DNA of 64,000 nucleotides from Sinorhizobium chiapasense (lineage in GTDB: Bacteria; Pseudomonadota; Alphaproteobacteria; Rhizobiales; Rhizobiaceae): positions 1,364,001 through 1,428,000 of the forward strand of contig NZ_CP133148.1 in NCBI RefSeq assembly GCF_036488675.1. Direction: 5' to 3'. Below are positions 54,830-63,365 of this stretch, piece by piece. A program made the position numbers and the translations under genes. Position 1 is the first letter of the stretch; each line of letters opens with the position of its first letter. Below the pieces are notes generated by a model. That model was not told the DNA's origin. It did no database searches and was given only the letters and a program-made list of their open reading frames with translations.

Positions 54830-55036
54830 ATGGGTTCCTTTAGCATCTGGCATTGGCTGATCGTCCTGGTGGTGATCCTGCTGCTGTTCGGCCGCGGCAA
54901 GATTCCGGAACTGATGGGTGATGTCGCCAAGGGCATCAAGAGCTTCAAGAAGGGCATGAGCGAAGACGAGGCCGCTCCGACCGACAAGACGATCGACGGC
55001 AAGACCGTCGAGCACAAGTCTGACGAAGTCCGCTAA
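54830..55036 (+). CDS. tatA: Sec-independent protein translocase TatA
   Basis: TatA oligomers form the translocation element for folded proteins carrying twin-arginine signals. The 68-residue protein has one membrane helix ([22 protein letters not shown]), the FGRGKIPEL hinge, and an amphipathic helix ([15 protein letters not shown]), then an acidic tail. GGGAG lies eight bases before the ATG. It is first in tatA-tatB-tatC, with a hairpin between tatA and tatB. Confidence 0.97.
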   Translation: MGSFSIWHWLIVLVVILLLFGRGKIPELMGDVAKGIKSFKKGMSEDEAAPTDKTIDGKTVEHKSDEVR

Positions 55037-55053
55037 CGAACAAAAGCTGGCGA

Positions 55054-55098
55054 GACCAGGCGGACTATTCCGCCCGGTCGATCGCGTCACGGTTTTTT
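55054..55098 (+). terminator. Hairpin between tatA and tatB, possible attenuator
   Basis: GACC-A-GGCGGA at 55054-55064 pairs with TCCGCC-C-GGTC at 55069-55079 (ten pairs, one mismatch, loop of four). A run of six T follows only after 13 further bases, so termination would be partial. It fits the known need for more TatA than TatB or TatC. Confidence 0.5.
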
Positions 55099-55110
55099 AG
55101 GGCACGTTGG

Positions 55111-55737
55111 ATGTTTGATATCGGCTGGACCGAGCTTGTTGTTATCGCAATCGTCCTGATTGTCGTCGTTGGACCGAAGGATCTGCCGCCAATGCTGCGG
55201 GCCTTTGGGCGCATGACGTCCAAGATGCGCGGGATGGCCGCGGATTTCCGCCATCAATTCGACGAGGCCTTGCGCGAAGCCGATCTGGATGAGGTGCGCA
55301 AGACGATCAGCGATGCGCAGAGTCTCAATCCGACTACGGCGCTGCGGGACGCCATGAACCCGCTGCGCCAGCTCGGAAACGAGATCAAGTCCGATCTGCA
55401 GAGGGCGACAACGCCGGACAAGCCTGCGCAACCGGAGCCGGTGCAGCCTGCGGCCGCAGCGGCGAAGGCCGAAGCGCCCGTGGAGGCCACGGCAAAGCCT
55501 GCGGAGGTTCCCGCTGTAGCCGCAAGCGAACCGAAAATAGAAGCGAAAACGGCGAAAAGCGTCGGCAAGACCAAAGCCGCGCCCGCACTATCGAAGAAGT
55601 CTGCCGCGGTAACGGCCCGGAAAACCGCAACCAAGCCGCCGGCAAAGAAAGTAGCGCCGACCGGCGAGGGGCAGGCTGAGACCAAGACCAAGACGCAGAA
55701 GGCGCGCGCGACTTCGCGCAAGAAAGGTGACGCATGA
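55111..55737 (+). CDS. tatB: Sec-independent protein translocase TatB
   Basis: TatB forms the substrate receptor with TatC. The 208-residue protein begins MFDIGWTELVVIAIVLIVVVGPKDLPPMLRAFG, the family's membrane helix with the Glu and the GPKDLP hinge, followed by an amphipathic helix and a long Ala/Lys/Pro/Glu-rich C-terminal tail typical of alphaproteobacterial TatB. GGCACGTTGG lies before the ATG. It overlaps tatC by four bases (ATGA). Confidence 0.96.
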   Translation: MFDIGWTELVVIAIVLIVVVGPKDLPPMLRAFGRMTSKMRGMAADFRHQFDEALREADLDEVRKTISDAQSLNPTTALRDAMNPLRQLGNEIKSDLQRATTPDKPAQPEPVQPAAAAAKAEAPVEATAKPAEVPAVAASEPKIEAKTAKSVGKTKAAPALSKKSAAVTARKTATKPPAKKVAPTGEGQAETKTKTQKARATSRKKGDA

Positions 55738-56576
55738 GCGGCGATATCGAGGACCGGCCGCAGCCACTGATCGAGCACCTCATCGAGTTGCGCACGAGGC
55801 TGATGTGGGCGGTTGGCGCATTTTTTATCGCCTTTCTCGTATGCTTTTATTTTGCCAAGCAGCTGTTCAACTTTCTCGTCCTGCCGTTCAAGTGGGCGGT
55901 GAGCTGGGCCGGCCTCAGCCATCGCAATGTTGAGCTTATTTACACGGCACCGCAGGAATTCTTCTTCACCCAGATCAAGGTTGCGATGTTTGGCGCTCTG
56001 GTGATTGCCTTTCCGGTCATCGCCTCGCAGATCTACAAGTTTGTCGCGCCCGGTCTCTACAAGAACGAACGCGCAGCCTTCCTGCCGTTCCTGATCGCTT
56101 CGCCGGTTCTGTTTCTCATCGGCGGCGCGCTGGTCTATTTCTTCTTCACGCCCATGGTCATGTGGTTCTTCCTGGCCATGGAGCAGGGCGGCGGCGAAGG
56201 GCAGGTTGCAATCCAGCTCCTGCCGAAGGTATCGGAATATCTGAGCCTGATCATGTCGTTGGTGTTCGCCTTCGGCTTGGTCTTCCAGCTGCCCGTTGTC
56301 ACCACGCTGCTAGCGCGCGTCGGTTTCGTCACGGCTCAGGGGCTCGCCGAGAAGCGCAAATATGCGATCGTCATCGCCTTCGTCGTCGCGGCCGTTTTGA
56401 CACCGCCCGATCCCGTGTCACAGATCGGTCTTGCGCTGCCAGCCATCCTTCTCTACGAAATTTCCATCTATACGGCGCGACTCGTCGAAAGGCAGCGCGA
56501 GCGAGACGCTCTCGCACGCGAGGTCGCATCTTCGCAGGAAAGTTCCTCCGAGACGACCGGACCCGCGAAGGGCTGA
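55734..56576 (+). CDS. tatC: Sec-independent protein translocase TatC
   Basis: TatC binds the twin-arginine motif. The 280-residue protein has six membrane helices and the family motifs: the N-terminal cytoplasmic PQPLIEHLIELRTRL with the conserved Glu, IYTAPQEFFFTQIKVAMFGALVIAFPVIASQIYKFVAPGLYKNER, and KRKYAIVIAFVVAAVLTPPDPVSQI (the PPDPVSQ loop). It starts inside the last codon of tatB. A family 1 repeat follows. Confidence 0.98.
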   Translation: MSGDIEDRPQPLIEHLIELRTRLMWAVGAFFIAFLVCFYFAKQLFNFLVLPFKWAVSWAGLSHRNVELIYTAPQEFFFTQIKVAMFGALVIAFPVIASQIYKFVAPGLYKNERAAFLPFLIASPVLFLIGGALVYFFFTPMVMWFFLAMEQGGGEGQVAIQLLPKVSEYLSLIMSLVFAFGLVFQLPVVTTLLARVGFVTAQGLAEKRKYAIVIAFVVAAVLTPPDPVSQIGLALPAILLYEISIYTARLVERQRERDALAREVASSQESSSETTGPAKG

Positions 56577-56600
56577 CTGTCTGACGTTCTCGCGCCGTGA

Positions 56601-56710
56601 CCTACAGCACCGCGCATCTCTTCGGACGCGCAAACGTCGCTGTAGCACTTTGAATCGCAGCATGAGTTCTCCTTAAATCAGGCCCGATTTGAGGAGAACT
56701 CATGCCGTAA
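56601..56710 (+). repeat. Family 1 (RIME1-like) palindromic repeat between tatC and serS
   Basis: A full copy, about 109 bases: CCTACAGCACCGCGCATCTC, GGACGCGC, TCGCTGTAGCACTTTGAATCGC, then a well-paired right palindrome GCATGAGTTCTCCTTAAATC with GATTTGAGGAGAACTCATGC. The right-arm sequence differs from the other copies on both arms in compensating fashion. Confidence 0.87.
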
Positions 56711-56728
56711 ACAACGCGTGGGACGATT

Positions 56729-58012
56729 ATGCTCGATATCAAATGGATCCGTGAGAATGCCGCTGCGCTTGACGACGCCTTAGCGAAACGGGGTGCGGAG
56801 CCGTTGTCTCAGTCCTTGATCGCGCTCGATGAGCGTCGTCGCGCCATTCTTCTGTCGCTGCAGGACATGCAGTCGCGCCGCAACGCCGCCTCCAAGGAAA
56901 TCGGTGCGGCCATGGCGCAGAAGAACAGTGAACTTGCCGAAAAGCTCAAGGCCGAAGTTGCTGACCTCAAGGACACCATGCCTGCGGTCGAGGAAGAAAG
57001 CCGTCGGATCGAGGCCGAGCTTTCGGATGCCTTGTCGCGCATTCCGAATGTCCCGCTCGACGATGTTCCAGTCGGTGCCGATGAGGCGGCCAACGTCGTG
57101 ACACGGATTGTCGGTGCAAAACCGACCTGGAACCACAAGCCGCTCGAGCATTTCGAAATCGGCGAGGCGTTGGGGCTCTTGGATTTCGAAGGTGCCACGC
57201 GGATCGCCGGCTCGCGCTTCACGATTGTGAAGGGGCAGCTCGCCCGCCTGGAACGGGCGCTTGGCCAGTTCATGCTCGACCTGCATACGCAGGAACACGG
57301 ATATGTCGAGATCCAGCCGCCGCTGCTCGTCCGTGACGACGCGATGTACGGCACCGGGCAGTTGCCGAAGTTTGCGGACGATCTCTTCCGCACGACGGAT
57401 GAACGTTGGTTGATCCCGACGGCGGAAGTTCCGTTGACGAACATGGTTCGCGAGCAGATCCTCGATGGAGAGAAGCTGCCGTTGCGGTTCACCGCCTTGA
57501 CACCGTGCTTCCGTTCGGAGGCGGGTTCTGCCGGGCGCGATACCCGCGGAATGCTGCGTCAGCATCAGTTCAACAAGGTGGAACTGGTCTCGATCACCGA
57601 TGCGGAAAGCTCGATTGACGAACACGAGCGGATGACCGCCTGCGCGGAAGAGGTGTTGAAGCGCCTGGGGCTGCACTATCGGGTCATGACGCTCTCGACC
57701 GGCGACATGGGCTTCGGCGCGCGCAAGACCTATGATCTTGAGGTCTGGCTGCCGGGACAGGATACCTACCGCGAGATCTCGTCCTGCTCGGTCTGCGGTG
57801 ATTTCCAGGCGCGCCGCATCAACGCGCGATACCGCACCAAGGAGGAGAAAGGAACGAAATTCGTTCACACGTTGAACGGCTCCGGTGTTGCGGTTGGCCG
57901 CGCGCTGATAGCCGTCATCGAGAATTATCTGAACGAAGATGGCTCCGTCGCGGTGCCGGATGTTCTTGTTCCCTATATGGGCGGCCAGCGGCGCATCGAA
58001 AAAGCCGCCTGA
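56729..58012 (+). CDS. serS: Seryl-tRNA synthetase
   Basis: SerS charges tRNA-Ser and supplies the selenocysteine precursor. The 427-residue class II enzyme has an N-terminal coiled-coil arm (about 25-105), motif 2 in [30 protein letters not shown], the serine-binding TAEVPLTN segment, and motif 3 [17 protein letters not shown] near the end. The start is ATG 56729 ([15 protein letters not shown]), right after the repeat. surE follows after 14 bases. Confidence 0.98.
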   Translation: MLDIKWIRENAAALDDALAKRGAEPLSQSLIALDERRRAILLSLQDMQSRRNAASKEIGAAMAQKNSELAEKLKAEVADLKDTMPAVEEESRRIEAELSDALSRIPNVPLDDVPVGADEAANVVTRIVGAKPTWNHKPLEHFEIGEALGLLDFEGATRIAGSRFTIVKGQLARLERALGQFMLDLHTQEHGYVEIQPPLLVRDDAMYGTGQLPKFADDLFRTTDERWLIPTAEVPLTNMVREQILDGEKLPLRFTALTPCFRSEAGSAGRDTRGMLRQHQFNKVELVSITDAESSIDEHERMTACAEEVLKRLGLHYRVMTLSTGDMGFGARKTYDLEVWLPGQDTYREISSCSVCGDFQARRINARYRTKEEKGTKFVHTLNGSGVAVGRALIAVIENYLNEDGSVAVPDVLVPYMGGQRRIEKAA

Positions 58013-58026
58013 ACGCGAGGAAGCGG

Positions 58027-58809
58027 ATGAAAACCGGAATGCGCATCCTGCTGACGAACGACGACGGCATTCACGCCGAAGGGCTCTCCGTGCTGGAGAG
58101 GATCGCACGGACGATTTCCGACGATGTGTGGGTGGTTGCCCCTGAAGTGGATCAAAGCGGTCTCGCCCATTCGCTGACGCTCTCGGAGCCCTTGCGCTTG
58201 CGGCAGGTTTCGGAGCGGCATTTTGCCCTCCGGGGAACGCCGACGGATTGCGTGATCATGGCGGTGCGGCAAATTCTCGACTGCAAGCCGGATCTCGTCC
58301 TTTCGGGAGTGAACGTCGGAGCGAACCTTGCCGATGACGTCACCTATTCCGGAACCGTCGCCGGGGCTATCGAAGGCACTCTGCAAGGCATCCGTTCGAT
58401 CGCGCTCAGCCAGGCCTATCAACATACGACCGACAGGGCCGTATCATGGGATGTGGTCGAGACCCATGCGCCGGCCCTCATCCGTACGCTGATGAACGTT
58501 ACGTTGCCCGACGGAACGTTGATCAATCTGAATTTCCCCAATTGTCCGGCCGACGCGGTGGCCGGAACGGACGTCACATCACAGGGGAAGCTTGAATTCG
58601 GATTGAGCATCGACGAGCGCGTGGATGGCCGCGGATTTCCCTATTTCTGGCTGCGCTTCGGCGAGCGCGCCGGCGATTTTCGCGCCGGAACCGACATTTA
58701 CGCTTTGCGCGAGAATCGGATTTCGGTAACCCCGCTTAAACTGGATATGACCGACTATACCGTCCAGGATCGCATCGCGCGCGCATTGCGGGAAGGGACT
58801 GTCGCTTGA
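58027..58809 (+). CDS. surE: 5'-nucleotidase SurE
   Basis: SurE is a metal-dependent nucleotidase acting on nucleoside monophosphates in stationary phase. Its core begins [16 protein letters not shown] with the metal-binding Asp-Asp pair, followed by [17 protein letters not shown] and GTPTDCVIM, and [24 protein letters not shown] with the Asn ligand. Two starts are possible: ATG 58027, with GAGG six bases ahead (260 residues), and ATG 58039, the family norm (256). The ribosome site decides for 58027 here; the extra four residues are harmless. Its stop overlaps the pcm start. Confidence 0.96.
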   Translation: MKTGMRILLTNDDGIHAEGLSVLERIARTISDDVWVVAPEVDQSGLAHSLTLSEPLRLRQVSERHFALRGTPTDCVIMAVRQILDCKPDLVLSGVNVGANLADDVTYSGTVAGAIEGTLQGIRSIALSQAYQHTTDRAVSWDVVETHAPALIRTLMNVTLPDGTLINLNFPNCPADAVAGTDVTSQGKLEFGLSIDERVDGRGFPYFWLRFGERAGDFRAGTDIYALRENRISVTPLKLDMTDYTVQDRIARALREGTVA

Positions 58810-59459
58810 ACGGACGCGTTTCGCAGCAGGAGGGCTTCGCAGCGATGGTGCTGCGACTGCGCGGAGAAGGCATGGCAAATCATGACCTGCTGAAGGCGGT
58901 GGAACAGACACCGCGCAGTCAGTTTGCCCCGCCGCAATACCAGGCTGATGCCTATTCCCAGCGATTGATACCGCTCGATTGCGGGTCGTTCATGGAAGGC
59001 TACGATTTCGCCGTGCGGCTGCTGCATTGCCTCAACATCAAGCCGGGGCAGCGTATCCTGGAGGTCGGCACAGGCAGCGGCTTCACCGCGGGGGTGATGG
59101 GGCGTATTGCCGAACGGGTATTGACGATCGATCGATATCAGACGCTGGTGAGTTCTGCGCAAAAGAACCTGGAAAAGGCCGGCATTCGCAACGTCGTCGT
59201 CAGGCAGGCCGACGGTAGCGCGGGCGTACCAGGTGAGGGCACGTTCGACCGCATTCTGATAACCACAGCATTCAACAGCTTGCCCCGCATGTTTTCCGAC
59301 CATCTGGTCTCTGGCGGTACCTTGCTGGTCCCGATCATGATGAGCGAAACGCTCTGCCGGATCGTTCGCGTCAACCGCACCGGCAGCCGGTTCGATCGCG
59401 AGGATCTTTTCGACGCGCCTTACCTTCCGATCGTGCCGCAACTAGCATCATTTCTTTGA
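58806..59459 (+). CDS. pcm: Protein-L-isoaspartate O-methyltransferase
   Basis: Pcm methylates isoaspartyl and D-aspartyl residues so that damaged proteins can be repaired. The 217-residue protein has the SAM-binding motif [16 protein letters not shown] (about 79-94), [14 protein letters not shown] (motif II), and the post-I acidic residue in VLTIDRY. The surE-pcm order is widespread. TTG 58806 overlaps the surE stop with GGAAGGGA eight bases ahead; ATG 58845, with AGGAGGG at ten bases, is an equally strong alternative (204 residues). A methyltransferase fossil starts at its stop codon. Confidence 0.93.
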   Translation: MNGRVSQQEGFAAMVLRLRGEGMANHDLLKAVEQTPRSQFAPPQYQADAYSQRLIPLDCGSFMEGYDFAVRLLHCLNIKPGQRILEVGTGSGFTAGVMGRIAERVLTIDRYQTLVSSAQKNLEKAGIRNVVVRQADGSAGVPGEGTFDRILITTAFNSLPRMFSDHLVSGGTLLVPIMMSETLCRIVRVNRTGSRFDREDLFDAPYLPIVPQLASFL

Positions 59460-59566
59460 TGCGCATGGCCGACCCTATCTACACAGATGACAGGCTGGCC
59501 GCACTCTACGATCACCTTAATCCCGCTGGGCCAGGGAGCTCGGAAATCATCGTGGTTGCCGGTTGA
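59459..59566 (+). pseudogene. Truncated N-terminal remnant of a class I SAM-dependent methyltransferase
   Basis: A 35-codon frame starts at ATG 59459 in the pcm stop (TGATG) and reads [20 protein letters not shown] then NPAGPGSSEI, ending at TGA 59564-59566. The first 25 residues match the N-terminus that I know from rhizobial class I methyltransferases (MADPIYDDPRLAALYD-L-NP-GPD). The SAM-binding fold that should follow is missing, and the last residues diverge. The best explanation is a deletion that removed the body of the gene. The match is from memory. Confidence 0.6.
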
Positions 59567-59745
59567 CTCCGGTGGACACATTGTTCCTGGCCATTTCTCC
59601 GATAGCGAATGGTTAATGCGCTCTTAACAAAATACAGTTTCGCGCAAGCTTGCCGGCCTAGGCCAGAGTAGCACGACGGATTTTGGGCGCGATACGCGCT
59701 TGTTCTGCATTTCTTGTTGGATCGTGCATATGACGGAGACGGCAG

Positions 59746-60396
59746 ATGCAGATTGCAAACAGGTTGACTGCGGCAACGGCCGGCGACGGCTTGGGCAATC
59801 TCGCTGGGCGCTCGGCCGGCCAGGTCGCAACCGGCAACAAAGATGAGAACAGCGCGCAAGCCGCGCAAACGGGTTTCTTCGATCCAACGCCGCGGATCTC
59901 TCTTTCGGTTGACGCACTCCTCTATCTCAGTCGAACAAAAAAATCGCCGGAACGATTGCCAGCCCTAACGAGGGAGGAGTGGAACAACAATCCTTCGCCC
60001 CAGTTGGCATCACGCGAGTACCAGGCCTTTGGTAGATTCGCGGAGACCGGCGACTACAAGGCTTACTATGGAGCCTTCATCGATTATTACGACAGTCTTC
60101 GTCCGGAGGACCAGAACAGCCTGCGCTATTTCGGGACACGCGAGGCAGCTGTTGCCGGTTTGCGATCGCTTGAATACGACGCCGAAAGCGGTCTCGATGT
60201 GGAAGCCAATTTCCAGGCCCTGGTCAGCGTTTTCCTCGACGAGGATAAGGCTGTCCATGCGGACGCACCGTCCTCGGCTTTGCGGACCGAAGGTGGGGGT
60301 CTTGACTGGAACAAATCCAACATCAGCTACGAAGACCAGCCGCCGGAGCCCAGATCCGTGTCGGAGATGGAGCGGCTTTATTCCAAGCTCTTCTAA
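59746..60396 (+). CDS. Hypothetical protein, rhizobial type
   Basis: The 216-residue protein starts MQIANRLTAATAGDGLGNLA with GGAGACGGCAG before the ATG, and has no signal peptide or membrane helix. A central part (about 45-165) is helical with aromatic residues (SVDALLYLSRTKKSPERLPALTREEW, EYQAFGRFAETGDYKAYYGAFIDYYDSLRPEDQNSLRYFGTREAAVAGLRSL), and a variable acidic tail ends in SEMERLYSKLF. I recognise no family. Codon use is like the neighbours. It stands alone between pcm and the LytM lipoprotein. Confidence 0.75.
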   Translation: MQIANRLTAATAGDGLGNLAGRSAGQVATGNKDENSAQAAQTGFFDPTPRISLSVDALLYLSRTKKSPERLPALTREEWNNNPSPQLASREYQAFGRFAETGDYKAYYGAFIDYYDSLRPEDQNSLRYFGTREAAVAGLRSLEYDAESGLDVEANFQALVSVFLDEDKAVHADAPSSALRTEGGGLDWNKSNISYEDQPPEPRSVSEMERLYSKLF

Positions 60397-60549
60397 GCCG
60401 TGTTTCATGTGTCTTTCCGCGCCAGGCAAGGAAAGACGCGCCGGCTATGGTTAGCATTTCGTCAAATTGAGTGCCGCCCTTAACCGGGCGGTAACTCTAA
60501 TGCGCTTTAATCATTCCACAGCGAGTTGCGTTCGGAGTGGGTAAGCGTC

Positions 60550-62088
60550 ATGCGTAAATTTGTATCTCCTAGTGCAGGGAAGTCCACGATCCGCCTGTGT
60601 GCGGCGATCTTGCTGGCAGGCGCTGCCACCGGTTGCAGCTCGGATGTCAGCCGCTTCAGCGGGCTTTTTTCAAGATCTGACGACATAACGACCAGTTCCA
60701 TCCCGCAGAGTACGATGCCGGTGCCGCGCGGTGATGTGGCCGCCGGGCAGTTTGCGGCTGCCCCGTCTGGTGGAGCCGATGCGTCCTACGGTCAGCCATA
60801 TCCGGTTGCTGGTCAGAACGCTGGTTATAATCCGGCGCCCGTCTCCAGTGCGCGTGTCGCCTCGACGCCGATGAGTGTTCAGCGCACGGTGCTGGCGGAT
60901 CCCTCCACGACAGCGCCGCAACCGCAACCGCAGGCGCTTCCAACGCAACGGCAGGCGCAGCCGGTCGCCGTCGCCAAGGCCGAGACTCTACCTGCAACGA
61001 CCAGGGAGGCGGCGAGCAAGGGCGGTTGGGGCACCCAGAACGCGCCCTCCGTCATGGTTCGTCCAGGCGATACCGTCGCCACCCTCTCCAAGCGGTTTGG
61101 AGTTCCGGAGAAGGAAATACTCAGGGTAAATGGATTGAAATCCGCCGGTCAGGTAGAGCCCGGTCAGCGCCTTGTGATTCCGACGTTCGGTGTCGCGAGC
61201 AGTGCTGCGAAGGCGGCCGCCTCCAACTCGATCGCCGATATCGAGAACGGAAAGCAGCGGCCGTCGCCGCTGCCGGCGGACAAGCGCGAAGCGGCGATCC
61301 TTCCCGGCCAATCGCAATCCCGTGAAAAGAACGAAAGCCGCAGCGATGTCGCCGCAGGCAAGCTTGCGTCCAAGGGCGAAGGCAGCGGCGACGGCCTCTA
61401 TACCGTCAAGCCGGGCGACTCGTTGAACCGCATCGCCAAGGCGAACGGTGTACCTGTCAGCGCCTTGAAACAGGCAAACGGCCTGACCGCCGAGGCGATC
61501 CGCATCGGCCAGAAACTGAAGATGCCGGGTGCCGCCAATGCTGCGACGGATCCAATGGCGACGGCCTCGATGCCGACCAAGAAGGCGGAGACCAAAGTCG
61601 CTTCGCTCGACCAGGGCAAACCTGCGGAATACAAGCCGCCAGTGGCCAAAGAGAGCGTTTCGGAAGTCGCAACCAAGACGGATATCGACGAGGACCTGCC
61701 GAAGTCGACCGGTATCAGCAAGTACCGCTGGCCGGTGCGTGGCGCGGTCGTTGCCGGATACGGTGCGAATGTCGACGGCAACCGCAACGACGGCATCAAC
61801 ATCTCTGCGCCGCAAGGAACACCGATCAAGGCAGCCGAGAACGGTGTGGTCATCTACTCCGGCAGCAGTTTGAAGGAACTGGGCAACGCCGTTCTGGTGC
61901 GCCATGACGACGGCACGGTCACGGTCTACGGCAATGCCTCGGAACTCAAGGTGCAGCGCGGGCAGAAGGTGCAGCGCGGACAGACGCTTGCTGCCTCCGG
62001 CATGAGCGGCAGGGCGACCCAGCCGCAGGTGCATTTCGAGGTGCGCAAGAATGCGACCCCGGTGAACCCGGCGACCTATCTCGAATAG
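60550..62088 (+). CDS. LysM/M23-domain lipoprotein, degenerate LytM factor (NlpD/DipM-like)
   Basis: The 512-residue protein has a lipoprotein signal (LLAGAATGC, Cys29), a Pro/Gln/Ala-rich linker, two LysM domains (about 168-213 VRPGDTVATLSKRFGVPEKEIL and 284-327 VKPGDSLNRIAKANGVPVSALK) that bind peptidoglycan, and a C-terminal M23/LytM domain (about 395-512). The metal ligands of active M23 enzymes are lost: the HxGxD motif reads RNDGINIS, and the HxH before FEVR reads QVHFEV. That points to a regulator of amidase activity at division rather than an enzyme. ATG 60550 is preferred over TTG 60526. Confidence 0.92.
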   Translation: MRKFVSPSAGKSTIRLCAAILLAGAATGCSSDVSRFSGLFSRSDDITTSSIPQSTMPVPRGDVAAGQFAAAPSGGADASYGQPYPVAGQNAGYNPAPVSSARVASTPMSVQRTVLADPSTTAPQPQPQALPTQRQAQPVAVAKAETLPATTREAASKGGWGTQNAPSVMVRPGDTVATLSKRFGVPEKEILRVNGLKSAGQVEPGQRLVIPTFGVASSAAKAAASNSIADIENGKQRPSPLPADKREAAILPGQSQSREKNESRSDVAAGKLASKGEGSGDGLYTVKPGDSLNRIAKANGVPVSALKQANGLTAEAIRIGQKLKMPGAANAATDPMATASMPTKKAETKVASLDQGKPAEYKPPVAKESVSEVATKTDIDEDLPKSTGISKYRWPVRGAVVAGYGANVDGNRNDGINISAPQGTPIKAAENGVVIYSGSSLKELGNAVLVRHDDGTVTVYGNASELKVQRGQKVQRGQTLAASGMSGRATQPQVHFEVRKNATPVNPATYLE

Positions 62089-62096
62089 AGCAATTC

Positions 62097-62116
62097 TACA
62101 GCGCCGCGCGCCTTAC
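62097..62116 (+). repeat. Fragment of family 1 repeat after the LytM gene
   Basis: CTACAGCGCCGCGCGCCTTA matches the first 20 bases of the family 1 left palindrome; the rest is lost. Confidence 0.55.
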
Positions 62117-62174
62117 CAAAATGTGTAACGGCTCTCTGCTCGGGAACTGCGTAGTTTCAAAAAGTTAGCCGAAG

Positions 62175-63050
62175 CTATGCCGGATCGTCGAGCTGCCGGC
62201 GGAGCCGGCCGGCCAGATCCTGAATGAACTGCCAGGCGACGCGGCCGGATCTCGATCCCCGCGTCGTTGCCCATTCCAGCGCGTCTGCATGGAGCATCTC
62301 TCGCTCGACGCTCAGATCGTAGTAACGGGCGTATCCGTCGATCATTGCCAGGTAATCGTCCTGGCTGCACTTGTAGAAACCCAGCCATAGGCCGAAGCGG
62401 TCCGACAGCGAGACCTTCTCCTCGACCGCCTCCGATGGATTTATCGCGGTCGATTGTTCGTTTTCCATCATGTTGCGCGGCAACAGGTGCCGGCGGTTGG
62501 AGGTGGCGTAGAGCAGAACGTTGGCGGGGCGGCCTTCCACACCGCCGTCGAGAACTGCTTTCAGCGACTTATATGAGGTGTCGTCGTGGTCGAAGGAAAG
62601 GTCATCGCAGAAGACGATGACAGGCATCGGCGCCGCCTTGAGGATCTCCATCAGTACCGGCAGAGTCGAGATGTCTTCGCGGTGCACTTCGACAAGTTTC
62701 AGGGCCGCGCCGGTTTCGCGTGCGACCCGCGCATGGACCGCCTTGACCAGCGAAGACTTGCCCATGCCGCGCGCGCCCCAAAGGAGCACGTTGTTGGCCG
62801 GATAACCTTCGGCGAAACGAAGCGTGTTGTCGAAAAGGATGTCACGAACGTGATCGACCCCCGTGATCAGGGTGAGGTCGATGCGGTTAGGCTTCGCCAC
62901 CGCCTGCAGGTGGCGACTAACGGGCGCCCAGACGAAACATTCTGCCTGGCTCCAGTCGTTCACGGCAGGCGCCGGGCCCGCGATCCGTTCGATAGCCGCC
63001 GAAAGCTTCTGCATCTCGTTGATCAGTACGTCGATCTTGTTTTCCTGCAT
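62175..63050 (-). CDS. DUF815 family P-loop ATPase
   Basis: The 291-residue protein is an AAA-type ATPase of the DUF815 family, with Walker A GARGMGKSS (residues 92-100), Walker B VIVFCDDLSFD, and sensor-like VLLYATSNRRHLLPR. No partner or substrate is established. The N-terminal stretch MQENKIDVLINEMQKLSAAIERI is a helix. ATG 63050, with GGAG eight bases ahead, is preferred over 63110 and 63212, which give odd N-termini. It is convergent with the LytM gene and divergent from yajC. Confidence 0.9.
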   Translation of the reverse strand: MQENKIDVLINEMQKLSAAIERIAGPAPAVNDWSQAECFVWAPVSRHLQAVAKPNRIDLTLITGVDHVRDILFDNTLRFAEGYPANNVLLWGARGMGKSSLVKAVHARVARETGAALKLVEVHREDISTLPVLMEILKAAPMPVIVFCDDLSFDHDDTSYKSLKAVLDGGVEGRPANVLLYATSNRRHLLPRNMMENEQSTAINPSEAVEEKVSLSDRFGLWLGFYKCSQDDYLAMIDGYARYYDLSVEREMLHADALEWATTRGSRSGRVAWQFIQDLAGRLRRQLDDPA

Positions 63051-63365
63051 CTGCTTGTCTCCGGTATTCACTCGGCGCTCCACCTGGCGCTTCGCATATT
63101 TGTAATTCATTGAATTGCCGTACGGTTTACCTCCGGAAAGTGTCCGTGGAGGAAACCGCGCGGCAGCTTTTTTCCGGTAGCACGACGGTTTGCGCTGGAA
63201 AAGGCCAAGCACGAGTGCTCGGGGGGTTCTCCTCCCGCGGAATTTGTGTCAGAGGCAGGTGAAACGGATAGGGGGCCGCCGATTTGCGTCGCGGCATTGC
63301 GTCCCTATATTCCGGCGGATTTCGCGCGGGGAAGATCCGCGCAACTTGAACTCAAGGAGCGATCG

